Below, one piece after another: positions 8,304 through 16,414 of a DNA stretch of 64,000 nucleotides (position 1 is the first letter of the stretch; each line of letters starts with the position of its first letter). Made by a program: the position numbers and the translations under genes. Under the pieces are notes generated by a model. The model saw nothing but the letters and a program-made list of their open reading frames with translations. It was not told the origin of the DNA and searched no databases. The DNA comes from JAUUSJ01 sp964439395 (GTDB taxonomy: Bacteria > Bacillota > Clostridia > Lachnospirales > Lachnospiraceae), in NCBI GenBank assembly GCA_964439395.1, contig CAYTNV010000002.1:1-64000 (forward strand), written 5' to 3'.

Positions 8304-10712
8304 ATGGCAGTTCCATATAACCATAAAGCCATCGAGAAAAAATGGCGTGAACAATGGATCAAAAATCCAATTAATATAAATGATGGAAAAAAAGAAAAAT
8401 ATTATTGTCTTGATATGTTCCCATATCCATCGGGAAGTGGTCTTCATGTAGGACATTGGAGAGGATATGTCATTAGCGATGTTTGGAGCCGTTATAAGAT
8501 GCTCCAAGGATATTACTTAATTCATCCAATGGGATGGGATGCATTTGGTTTGCCAGCAGAGAACTATGCGATTAAGATGGGAGTACATCCAGCAAAATCT
8601 ACTGCTGAGAATATTGCCAATATTAAAAGACAGATTAATGAGATTGCTGCAATTTATGACTGGGATATGGAAGTTAATACTACAGATCCAGAATTTTATA
8701 AATGGACACAGTGGATTTTTGTAAAAATGTTTAAGGCAGGTCTTGCTTATGAGAAACAGATGCCAATTAACTGGTGTCCATCTTGTAAAACTGGTCTTGC
8801 AAATGAGGAAGTTGTAAATGGCTGTTGTGAAAGATGTGGTGCATCTGTCACAAAGAAAAACTTAAAGCAGTGGATGTTAAAAATTACAGCTTATGCAGAT
8901 AGATTACTTGCAGACTTGGATAAATTAGATTGGCCAACAAAAGTTAAGAAAATGCAGGCCGATTGGATTGGAAAGAGCTATGGCGCAGAAGTAGACTTTG
9001 ATGTAGACGGATCAGATAAATCTATTAAGGTTTATACGACAAGACCAGATACTCTTTATGGAGCTACTTTTATGGTGCTTGCGCCAGAGCATGCACTTGC
9101 AAGTGAGCTTGCAACACCAGAACAAAAAGAAGCTGTGGAGGATTATATTTTCAAGGCTTCTATGAAATCTTCTGTAGATCGTCTTCAGGATAAAGAAAAA
9201 ACTGGTGTATTTACAGGAAGCTATGCGGTGAATCCTTTGACAAAAGCGTTAGTTCCAATTTGGCTTTCTGACTATGTATTGGCGGATTATGGTACAGGTG
9301 CTATTATGTGTGTGCCTGCTCACGACGATCGTGACTTTGAGTTTGCAAAGAAGTTTGATATTCCTATTATTCAGGTTATCGCAAAAGATGGCGTGGAAGT
9401 AGAAAATTTAGAGGCTGCTTATACAGAGCCAGGTGTGATGATTAACTCTGGTGAGTTTAACGGTATGAACTCTGAGGATGCGAAGAGAGATATCCCTGGT
9501 ATTTTAGAGGGAAGAGGAATTGGTAAGAAAACAGTAAATTATAAATTACGTGACTGGGTATTTTCTAGACAGCGTTACTGGGGTGAGCCAATTCCTATCG
9601 TTCACTGTCCAGACTGTGGTGCTGTTCCAGTTCCAGAGGAGGAGCTTCCATTATTACTTCCAGAGGTTGAGTCCTATCAGCCAACAGGAACAGGAGAATC
9701 TCCACTTGCAGATATCCATGAGTGGGTAAATACAACTTGTCCATGCTGTGGTAAACCAGCAAAGAGAGAGACAAATACAATGCCTCAGTGGGCTGGATCT
9801 TCTTGGTACTTTTTACGCTATGTAGATAGTAAGAATAACGAGGAGCTTGTATCTAAAGAAAAAGCAAAGAAGTATTTGCCAGTTGATATGTATATCGGTG
9901 GTGTTGAGCATGCGGTACTTCACTTATTATATTCTAGATTTTATACAAAGTTCTTAAATGATATTGGAGTGGTAGACTTTGATGAGCCATTCACAAAATT
10001 GTTTAACCAGGGTATGATTACAGGTAAGAACGGTATTAAGATGAGTAAATCTAAAGGAAATGTAGTATCTCCTGACGACTTAGTAAGAGACTACGGCTGT
10101 GACTCTTTACGTCTCTATGAATTATTCGTAGGACCACCAGAATTAGATTCCGAGTGGGATGAGAGAGGAATCGAGGGTGTATACCGTTTTGTAAATCGTT
10201 TCTGGAATCTTGTTATGGATAATAAGGATAAGAATATTGCTGAGACAAAAGAATTAATTAAAGTGCGTAACAAATTAATTTATGATATTACAACTCGTTT
10301 AGAGAATTTTAGTTTAAATACAGTTGTCAGTGGATTTATGGAGTATAATAATAAGCTTCAGGATTTATCTAAAAAGGGTGGTGTAGACAAAGAAACATTA
10401 AAAGCCTTTGTCATCTTATTGGCACCATTTGCGCCACATATCGGAGAAGAACTATTTGCTGAGCTTGGCGGAGAAGGAAGTGTATTCCATCAGACATGGC
10501 CAACTTATGATGAAGCATTAATGAAGGACGATGAGGTTGAGATTGCCATCCAGATTAATGGTAAGACAAAGGGAACACTTATGATTTCTGTGGATGCTGC
10601 TAAGGACGACGTACTTGCCCAGGCAAAAGAAGTTGTGAAGGATAAGATTATAGGTACAATTAGAAAAGAAATTTATGTACCAGGACGTATTGTCAATATC
10701 GTAGCAAAATAG
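8304..10712 (+). CDS. leuS: Leucyl-tRNA synthetase
   Basis: This class I synthetase charges tRNA-Leu. It shows the HIGH-type motif within PYPSGSGLHVGHWRGY, two zinc-type CxxC pairs (NWCPSCKTG, CCERCG), an editing (CP1) domain with TTRPDTLYGATF and the conserved GTGAIMCVPAHDDRDFEF stretch, a second cysteine cluster (HCPDCG, CPCCGK), and the catalytic loop GIKMSKSKGN. The anticodon-binding and C-terminal regions close the protein. The 802-residue length is normal for Firmicutes. The ribosome site GGAGG lies eight bases before ATG, and the gene has its own promoter, so it is probably transcribed alone. Confidence 0.98.
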   Translation: MAVPYNHKAIEKKWREQWIKNPININDGKKEKYYCLDMFPYPSGSGLHVGHWRGYVISDVWSRYKMLQGYYLIHPMGWDAFGLPAENYAIKMGVHPAKSTAENIANIKRQINEIAAIYDWDMEVNTTDPEFYKWTQWIFVKMFKAGLAYEKQMPINWCPSCKTGLANEEVVNGCCERCGASVTKKNLKQWMLKITAYADRLLADLDKLDWPTKVKKMQADWIGKSYGAEVDFDVDGSDKSIKVYTTRPDTLYGATFMVLAPEHALASELATPEQKEAVEDYIFKASMKSSVDRLQDKEKTGVFTGSYAVNPLTKALVPIWLSDYVLADYGTGAIMCVPAHDDRDFEFAKKFDIPIIQVIAKDGVEVENLEAAYTEPGVMINSGEFNGMNSEDAKRDIPGILEGRGIGKKTVNYKLRDWVFSRQRYWGEPIPIVHCPDCGAVPVPEEELPLLLPEVESYQPTGTGESPLADIHEWVNTTCPCCGKPAKRETNTMPQWAGSSWYFLRYVDSKNNEELVSKEKAKKYLPVDMYIGGVEHAVLHLLYSRFYTKFLNDIGVVDFDEPFTKLFNQGMITGKNGIKMSKSKGNVVSPDDLVRDYGCDSLRLYELFVGPPELDSEWDERGIEGVYRFVNRFWNLVMDNKDKNIAETKELIKVRNKLIYDITTRLENFSLNTVVSGFMEYNNKLQDLSKKGGVDKETLKAFVILLAPFAPHIGEELFAELGGEGSVFHQTWPTYDEALMKDDEVEIAIQINGKTKGTLMISVDAAKDDVLAQAKEVVKDKIIGTIRKEIYVPGRIVNIVAK

Positions 10713-10764
10713 AAATACTATATTAAAAATACATTTTATATTCTATCAATGGCAGATACTAGAG

Positions 10765-10824
10765 AGGAGAAGAGGTTTCCTTCAAAAATAATAACGATAT
10801 GTTTTGAGGGAAAACTTTTCTCCT
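10765..10824. terminator. Possible bidirectional terminator between leuS and the orphan gene
   Basis: AGGAGAAGAGGTTTCC pairs with GGAAAACTTTTCTCCT over 15 of 16 positions with a 28-base loop. The T tract is weak. It lies between convergent genes. Confidence 0.4.
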
Positions 10825-10890
10825 TTTCCTTGTCTGTTACTTCTATATCATTCCTAAGCCATTACAAAACCTATATATTTTATATATATT

Positions 10891-12936
10891 TTAGAGCTCT
10901 AAATAACTCTCCTTTTGATAAAAGGCTTTTTTCTGTGCAAAGTAGCTTTCTTTTGGAAGCAAGTTGTTTTCGACTGCTATTTGACCGAAAAGAATAGTTG
11001 GGTCTAGTATTTCTTTTGGTATAAATTCATAGTCTCTCGAGGATTTTTGAAAGTCTCCAAGTACGAGCCGAATTTTTTCATAATCTTTTTCAAACCAGTC
11101 TTCTAATAATGGAATAATCTCATTATAAAAGATTGTCCCTAAAGTGCCTAAAGTTGAAGTTTTTTTGAGTTTATATAAAAGCTTTGGCTCAATTTGATAA
11201 CTTCTTGATAGAAAATAAGCGATACGGTCATTTATTTTTATTAGAAGCTTTTCTATCTCTATTTCGTCGATTATCATATCTGATAAAAATTCTTCGTCGA
11301 AAATTTCAATTTCTCCAGATGGAGCAGTAGGATACTCTCCAGCAATTTCGTCATAAAGAGCTTGTTTTTCAGAACAAAGAGCATTCGATACATCTGAATG
11401 ATTTGTTCCACTAGAAGAATTTGCTGTATGAGAAGAAGTTGCGGAGTCTGTAAACATTTGTTGGCATAAGTTCATATAATAGGAGGCTAAAATTTGTAAT
11501 ACAGTTTCAAATTGTGGCATGAATTTTTCTTCTCCACCGTCCAGCATTTCTGTCTCTGTATAGGATACATAGGCTGTGAGGGAGGTTCCAAAATTTTGAG
11601 TTTTTGCAATCTCAAGATCATCTGTGTCAACTAGTCGGAAATTGGCACTAGTAAGAGCAGTGAGAGGGTTGCAAATTTGTAAGATTTCCTCTTTCATATT
11701 AAGAGAAGTAAATGGAATAGTCAGACAAATGGAAAATGTCACTTTTTTTGAATTTTTTTCTAGGCAATTTAATAAAGTAGAGATGACAGGTCCGTGATGT
11801 GCGTATTCTAAAATTTGGAAGCAGTCTTTCCAAGTATTTTGAATCGTTGTTTTATCTGCCATAAGCCAAGCTGCTTTTTCTGTCTGAGAGAAATTTGGAT
11901 ATTGTTCTGTCAAAATATCTCCAATGCTGTGAAAATTAGAGATGGCATTTTTTGCGTCGGCTTTTATTGCTAAAAATTGCTCTACCTGTTCCTCTGTAGG
12001 AGCTGAGAGGTTCATATATCCATTATCACTATTATTTTTCAAAAAGGTAATCATTTTGTAGAGAGCATCTTCTATATTGATTTCGATAAAATTAGGGTCT
12101 GCCAGTTTTGCGTAATCGGTCTCAATAAAATGATATAAATCTTGAACTGTGAGATAACCAAAATGGCTCATTATACAGTAAGTTGGATCAAGAGTTTCAG
12201 GGCGTTCCCTATCTCCATCGAATTCATTTGGATAGGAAATTCGCCAGTATTTGTAAATATCTCGTAAATAATGATATTGACATCGGTCAGAGTCAGAATT
12301 ACATGTATCAGTAATAACAGTGATAGAAACGTCTTGACCATAGATTTTTTGAGAGCGCTGTTGAATTTCATACTGCATCAATAATAGGTCGTCGATATTG
12401 GAAGGATGCTCTAAATGATATTTTTCAAATAGCAAGAGTGCTGAGGCAATCCAAACAGCATCTGATTGCTCTAAACGGGTTTGAGCGCAGTAATCAATAT
12501 GGCTCATATAGGAAGTATAATTTTGTTCAAGTTCAGGTTCTAAATGTTCTAGTGCCTCTGCGAGAGCAGGTTGAAGCTTCCATTCCAGTATTCCCTCTTT
12601 AGTCATACGTCCCCAAAAAATTAAATACCACCAGTACTCGTTGCCTTGTAAGTCTACTTCTTCCAAAAATCCATTTGGATGTCCAAGTTTTTCACCAAGA
12701 GTATTCATACGGTCTAAATAATAGCTTTCCTTTTTATTATGATGGAAGCAAAGCTGACTAATTGGAGCCGCGTGATTAGCGGAGGAAAAGATTTCCTTTA
12801 AAATCGATAAATCAGTAGAGTCTACTAAAACTGGGGTCGATAAAATTTTCTTCCACTGTTCTACGGAATATCTGCCTCCTATTTTATATTCACCGTAGTA
12901 TTCTTTGTCGCGAAGTAACTGTTTTTCTGTGGGCAT
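10891..12936 (-). CDS. Orphan protein with a possible McrA/McrB-like N-terminal head
   Basis: I do not recognise this 681-residue protein with confidence. There is no signal peptide or membrane segment, so it is probably cytoplasmic. The N-terminal 110 residues (EYKIGGRYSVEQWKKIL, then WWYLIFWGR and a WKL motif) resemble the head domain that precedes effector domains in some McrA/McrB-type restriction proteins; this is a tentative pattern match. I find no P-loop, HNH or PD-(D/E)xK signature in the rest. An acidic Ser/Thr-rich linker near residues 500-540 separates two helical halves. The start at 12936 follows AAAGGAG; an ATG at 12957 precedes that site. It is alone on the minus strand, convergent with leuS and divergent from the GH3 gene. 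Confidence 0.6.
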   Translation of the reverse strand: MPTEKQLLRDKEYYGEYKIGGRYSVEQWKKILSTPVLVDSTDLSILKEIFSSANHAAPISQLCFHHNKKESYYLDRMNTLGEKLGHPNGFLEEVDLQGNEYWWYLIFWGRMTKEGILEWKLQPALAEALEHLEPELEQNYTSYMSHIDYCAQTRLEQSDAVWIASALLLFEKYHLEHPSNIDDLLLMQYEIQQRSQKIYGQDVSITVITDTCNSDSDRCQYHYLRDIYKYWRISYPNEFDGDRERPETLDPTYCIMSHFGYLTVQDLYHFIETDYAKLADPNFIEINIEDALYKMITFLKNNSDNGYMNLSAPTEEQVEQFLAIKADAKNAISNFHSIGDILTEQYPNFSQTEKAAWLMADKTTIQNTWKDCFQILEYAHHGPVISTLLNCLEKNSKKVTFSICLTIPFTSLNMKEEILQICNPLTALTSANFRLVDTDDLEIAKTQNFGTSLTAYVSYTETEMLDGGEEKFMPQFETVLQILASYYMNLCQQMFTDSATSSHTANSSSGTNHSDVSNALCSEKQALYDEIAGEYPTAPSGEIEIFDEEFLSDMIIDEIEIEKLLIKINDRIAYFLSRSYQIEPKLLYKLKKTSTLGTLGTIFYNEIIPLLEDWFEKDYEKIRLVLGDFQKSSRDYEFIPKEILDPTILFGQIAVENNLLPKESYFAQKKAFYQKESYLEL

Positions 12937-13085
12937 AGATTGATCGTCTCCTTTCAAGGCTTTTTGAGTGAATTCGCTTTACATGATATGTAAATTTTTC
13001 CTTTTATTATACACGAAAACGGAGAAAAGACAATGTATTATTATTTATTTTTAGAATATTTTTAAGGCTATTTTGTGTAGATTAG

Positions 13086-13113
13086 TTGCTATTTTTTTTT
13101 TTTTTAGTATAAT
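13086..13113 (+). promoter_or_regulatory. Promoter of the GH3-tarIJ group
   Basis: TTGCTA, 16-base spacer made largely of a run of 14 T residues, TATAAT. A homopolymer spacer can vary in length by slippage, so strength may be phase-variable. Confidence 0.6.
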
Positions 13114-13170
13114 AAAAGAGAGAAAAAATGATATTGTAATATTTTGGAAAATGGATGCGGGAGATGAAAG

Positions 13171-14430
13171 ATGAGGGCAAAAAAAAAGCGAAAAAATAAA
13201 ATAAAAAGAAGGATAAGACAGGCGATTCGTATAGGAATTGTAGTATTGGGATTTTTGCTTATTATTGCAATTATAATATTTGCTGTGCGAGGGGTTTTTC
13301 GATTGGCTCAAGGAAAGCTGGCAAAGGAAGAAGTAGAACAAGTTCAAGAAACCCTTAACCAGGAAGATATTATAAAACAAAAGGTGGATAGTTATATAAA
13401 TAATATGACGTTGGAAGAAAAAATAGCACAATTATTTATTGTAAAGCCAGAAAGCTTGGTAAATGTAAAAACCGCAGTGCAGGCTGGGGAGACGACAAAA
13501 CAAGCGATTGAAAAGTATCCAGTAGGTGGTCTTATTTATTTTTCTGAAAATATACAGAATAAAGATCAGTTTACGGAGATGATTTCTAATACACAGCAAT
13601 TTATGCAAGATAGAATGAATATGCAGGCATTTATTGGAATAGATGAGGAAGGTGGCGAAGTTGCTAGAATTTCGGGAAACGAAAAGACAGGAGTGGCCGA
13701 GATTCCTCAGATGAGTCAGATTGGGGCCAGTGGAGATTCAACACAGGCATACGAAGTTGGAAAAGAAATTGGCAGTTTTTTGACTGAATTTGGAGTAAAT
13801 TTAGATTTTGCTCCAGTGGCAGATGTCGCTAATATAGATAATTCTATTATGGCAAAAAGGTCTTTTGGAACAGATACCAATCTTGTTGCCAGTATGGTTA
13901 GTGAGGAAGTGAGAGGATTCCAAGAGACAAGTATTATTTGTACGTTAAAGCATTTTCCGGGCCTTGGGTATACACAAGACGATACGCATCTTGGATATGT
14001 GAGGACAGATAGAACGAAAGAGGAGATGGAAAGCTGTGAGTTTATTCCGTTTATAGAAGGGATAAAAGCAGGGGCAGAGATTGTTATGGTAGGTCATATA
14101 GCCGCACCAAATCTAACTGGAGACGATATGCCTTGTTCTCTTTCAGAGACTGTAATCACGGATATATTAAGAGGAGAGCTGAAATTTGATGGAGTTATAG
14201 TGACAGATGCACTTGGAATGCAGAGTATTTCTAAGTATTATACTTCAGCTGAGGCTGTAGTTAAGGCAATTGAGGCAGGAGTAGATGTTTTACTTATGCC
14301 AAGTGACTTTGAGAGTGCATATCAAGGAGTCTTGCAGGCAGTACAAAATGGAGAGATAACTGAAGATAGAATAGAGGAATCCCTTCAAAGAATTTTATCA
14401 TTAAAAGTTGAGGCGGGATTACTGGATTAG
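13171..14430 (+). CDS. Membrane-anchored glycoside hydrolase family 3 protein, NagZ-like
   Basis: This is a probable beta-N-acetylhexosaminidase acting on cell-wall fragments outside the membrane. A Lys/Arg-rich N-terminus (KKKRKNKIKRR) leads into one membrane helix near residues 22-44, so the catalytic domain is extracellular. The GH3 N-terminal barrel shows GIDEEGGEVARI, NLDFAPVADV, the KHFPGLGYTQDDTH loop that supplies the general acid in NagZ enzymes, and VTDALGM with the nucleophile Asp. The second residue of the usual GHG in the loop is Leu. Length 419 fits a single-domain GH3. Next downstream are tarI and tarJ, suggesting wall glycopolymer turnover and synthesis together. Confidence 0.87.
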   Translation: MRAKKKRKNKIKRRIRQAIRIGIVVLGFLLIIAIIIFAVRGVFRLAQGKLAKEEVEQVQETLNQEDIIKQKVDSYINNMTLEEKIAQLFIVKPESLVNVKTAVQAGETTKQAIEKYPVGGLIYFSENIQNKDQFTEMISNTQQFMQDRMNMQAFIGIDEEGGEVARISGNEKTGVAEIPQMSQIGASGDSTQAYEVGKEIGSFLTEFGVNLDFAPVADVANIDNSIMAKRSFGTDTNLVASMVSEEVRGFQETSIICTLKHFPGLGYTQDDTHLGYVRTDRTKEEMESCEFIPFIEGIKAGAEIVMVGHIAAPNLTGDDMPCSLSETVITDILRGELKFDGVIVTDALGMQSISKYYTSAEAVVKAIEAGVDVLLMPSDFESAYQGVLQAVQNGEITEDRIEESLQRILSLKVEAGLLD

Positions 14431-14478
14431 ATGAATAAGCGGTTAAAACGATTCAGTTATCAAAAACAGGAGGAAATT

Positions 14479-15192
14479 ATGGTTTTTGGAGTGATTTTAG
14501 CAGGCGGCACGGGAAGTAGGATGGGAAATGTAGAAAAACCAAAGCAGTACTTGAAGATAGCGAATAAGCCTGTTATCATTTATACAATTGAAAAGTTTTT
14601 TATACATGATGAGTTTGAAAAGATTATTGTTTTATGTCCAAGTGCTTGGATTGGTCATACGAAGGGGCTGATAAAACAATATTTTCATAATAATGATAAA
14701 ATTGTAGTGGCGCAGGGAGGAACTACAAGAAATGAGACGATTATGAAATCAATTGATTATATTGAGCAAAGATATGGTCTGGACGAAGAAACTGTTATTG
14801 TAACACATGATTCTGTGCGTCCTTTCGTCACATATCGTATTATTAAGGAGAATATTGAATATGCTTCTAAATATGGTGCATGTGATACAGTAATTCCAGC
14901 TACAGATACTATTGTGGAAAGTCAAGATAGAAGTTCTATCTCTGATATTCCGGATAGAAGAAGGATGTATCAGGGACAAACTCCGCAATCTTTTAAGGCA
15001 AAAATGCTAAAAAAGCATTATTTATCTTTATCAGAAAAGGAAAAAGAAATTTTGACAGATGCCGCCAAAATTTGTGTCATAAAAGGAGAGAAAGTTTATT
15101 TAGTACAGGGAGAAGTTTCTAATATAAAGATTACGTATACTTACGATTTGAAAGTTGCGGAAATTTTAGCTAAAGGAGATATTATATGTTAA
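14479..15192 (+). CDS. tarI: D-ribitol-5-phosphate cytidylyltransferase (TarI)
   Basis: This protein joins CTP with ribitol 5-phosphate to form CDP-ribitol, the donor for ribitol-phosphate polymers. The nucleotide-binding opening FGVILAGGTGSRMG and KPKQYL, the HDSVRPF block, the TDTIV segment and QTPQSF are shared by IspD and TarI. I choose TarI because the next gene is the tarJ-type reductase. The start at 14479 follows CAGGAGG; an in-frame ATG at 14431 has no ribosome site. Length 237 is typical. The stop overlaps the tarJ start. IspD activity in isoprenoid synthesis is a possible secondary reading. Confidence 0.87.
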   Translation: MVFGVILAGGTGSRMGNVEKPKQYLKIANKPVIIYTIEKFFIHDEFEKIIVLCPSAWIGHTKGLIKQYFHNNDKIVVAQGGTTRNETIMKSIDYIEQRYGLDEETVIVTHDSVRPFVTYRIIKENIEYASKYGACDTVIPATDTIVESQDRSSISDIPDRRRMYQGQTPQSFKAKMLKKHYLSLSEKEKEILTDAAKICVIKGEKVYLVQGEVSNIKITYTYDLKVAEILAKGDIIC

Positions 15193-16211
15193 ATACAGTG
15201 TATCGTCTTGTGGCTCCAAGAAGATTTGAGATGGCATTAACAGAAGTTGATTTGTTTGGAGATGAAGTAATTGTAAGACCGACACATTTATCCATTTGTC
15301 ATGCAGACCAGAGATATTATCAGGGACTAAGACCAGATGAGATTCTCTCGAAGAAACTTCCGATGGCTTTGATTCACGAAGCGGTGGGAGAAGTTGTGTA
15401 TGATGCCAAGAGACAATTTTTGCCAGGAACCTCTGTTGTTATGATTCCTAATATACCGATAGAGAAGGATGAAGTAATTGCGGAAAATTATTTAAGAAGC
15501 AGCAAGTTTCGCGCAAGCAATTGTGATGGGTTTATGCAAGAACTAGTATCTATGGGAAGAGATAGGATTATTTCAATTCCTGAAGAAATTGATAAGAAAG
15601 TAGCTGCTTTTACGGAACTTGTCTCAGTAAGTGTACATGCTCTTAGAAGATTTGACCGATTTGCGCATGGAAAAAGAGAAACAGTAGGAATTTGGGGAGA
15701 TGGAAATTTAGGTTATATTACAGCTATCTTTTTTAAAGTAATGTTTCCAGATACGAAGCTATATATATTTGGAGTAAATGAGGAAAAGCTCTCTTATTTT
15801 ACATTTGCGGACGAGGTGGTTTTAACGAGAGCAATACCAAGAGATTTGAAATTAGACCATGCATTTGAATGTGTGGGAAATGCTGCATCTCAAAAGGCAA
15901 TTAATCAGATTATTGAGTATATTGCTCCTGAGGGAGTGATTGCCATATTAGGAGTTTCAGAATACGCGGTTCCAATTGATACTCGGATGGTGTTGGAAAA
16001 GGGATTGCATCTTTTTGGAAGTAGTCGAAGTGGAAGGGAAGATTTTGAAAAGACAGTAGAAATATATAGGAAGAACCCAGAAGTATTAGAATATCTTAGC
16101 AATCTTGTTGGAGCTCAAGTAGAGATAAAGTCTATCGAGGATATGACAAAAGCTTTTGAGATGGATATACAAAAGGTGATTGGAAAGACTATCATGCTAT
16201 GGAATAAATGA
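15186..16211 (+). CDS. tarJ: Ribulose-5-phosphate reductase (TarJ-like alcohol dehydrogenase)
   Basis: TarJ reduces ribulose 5-phosphate to ribitol 5-phosphate with NADPH, feeding TarI. The protein is a medium-chain dehydrogenase: ICHADQRYYQG near residues 38-48 provides the catalytic-zinc cysteine and neighbouring Asp, HEAVGEV follows, and the nucleotide-binding glycine motif is GIWGDGNLGYI near 178-188. FECVGNAASQKAI is typical of the TarJ branch. It overlaps tarI by seven bases, indicating coupled translation. No ribitol polymerase or tag/tar export genes are visible in the window, so the polymer that uses CDP-ribitol is made elsewhere. Confidence 0.88.
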   Translation: MLNTVYRLVAPRRFEMALTEVDLFGDEVIVRPTHLSICHADQRYYQGLRPDEILSKKLPMALIHEAVGEVVYDAKRQFLPGTSVVMIPNIPIEKDEVIAENYLRSSKFRASNCDGFMQELVSMGRDRIISIPEEIDKKVAAFTELVSVSVHALRRFDRFAHGKRETVGIWGDGNLGYITAIFFKVMFPDTKLYIFGVNEEKLSYFTFADEVVLTRAIPRDLKLDHAFECVGNAASQKAINQIIEYIAPEGVIAILGVSEYAVPIDTRMVLEKGLHLFGSSRSGREDFEKTVEIYRKNPEVLEYLSNLVGAQVEIKSIEDMTKAFEMDIQKVIGKTIMLWNK

Positions 16212-16226
16212 CTATTGTTGCTTAGC

Positions 16227-16287
16227 GTATACTCATAGATTATACTAGATTTGTGACTTGCGGACTTTGCTGTATTATAAGGTATAG
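16227..16287 (+). repeat. GTATACC-type short repeat, copy downstream of tarJ
   Basis: It starts GTATACTCATAG and ends TATAAGGTATAG, matching the ends and interior of the tandem copies at 25088-25226 with a shorter middle. The rest of the 200-bp gap before the next gene shows no clear promoter or terminator. Confidence 0.55.
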
Positions 16288-16414
16288 TAGTTGGATAAGT
16301 CAACTGTCGCAGGATGTGTGAAAAATTAAGTGGCGAATAGTAAATTAGATTGAAAACAATTAATTTGCTAAGGGCTTAGATAAAGGAAAGAAGAGACGAA
16401 TAGGGAGTAGACAG

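Noticed and set aside
10749..10997. 82-codon + strand frame after leuS
   Set aside because: It overlaps the end of the minus-strand orphan gene and the hairpin, with no ribosome site and low-complexity composition.
13051..13431. 126-codon minus-strand frame
   Set aside because: It runs over the T-tract promoter and the start of the GH3 gene, with a Phe/Tyr-rich shadow sequence and no ribosome site.
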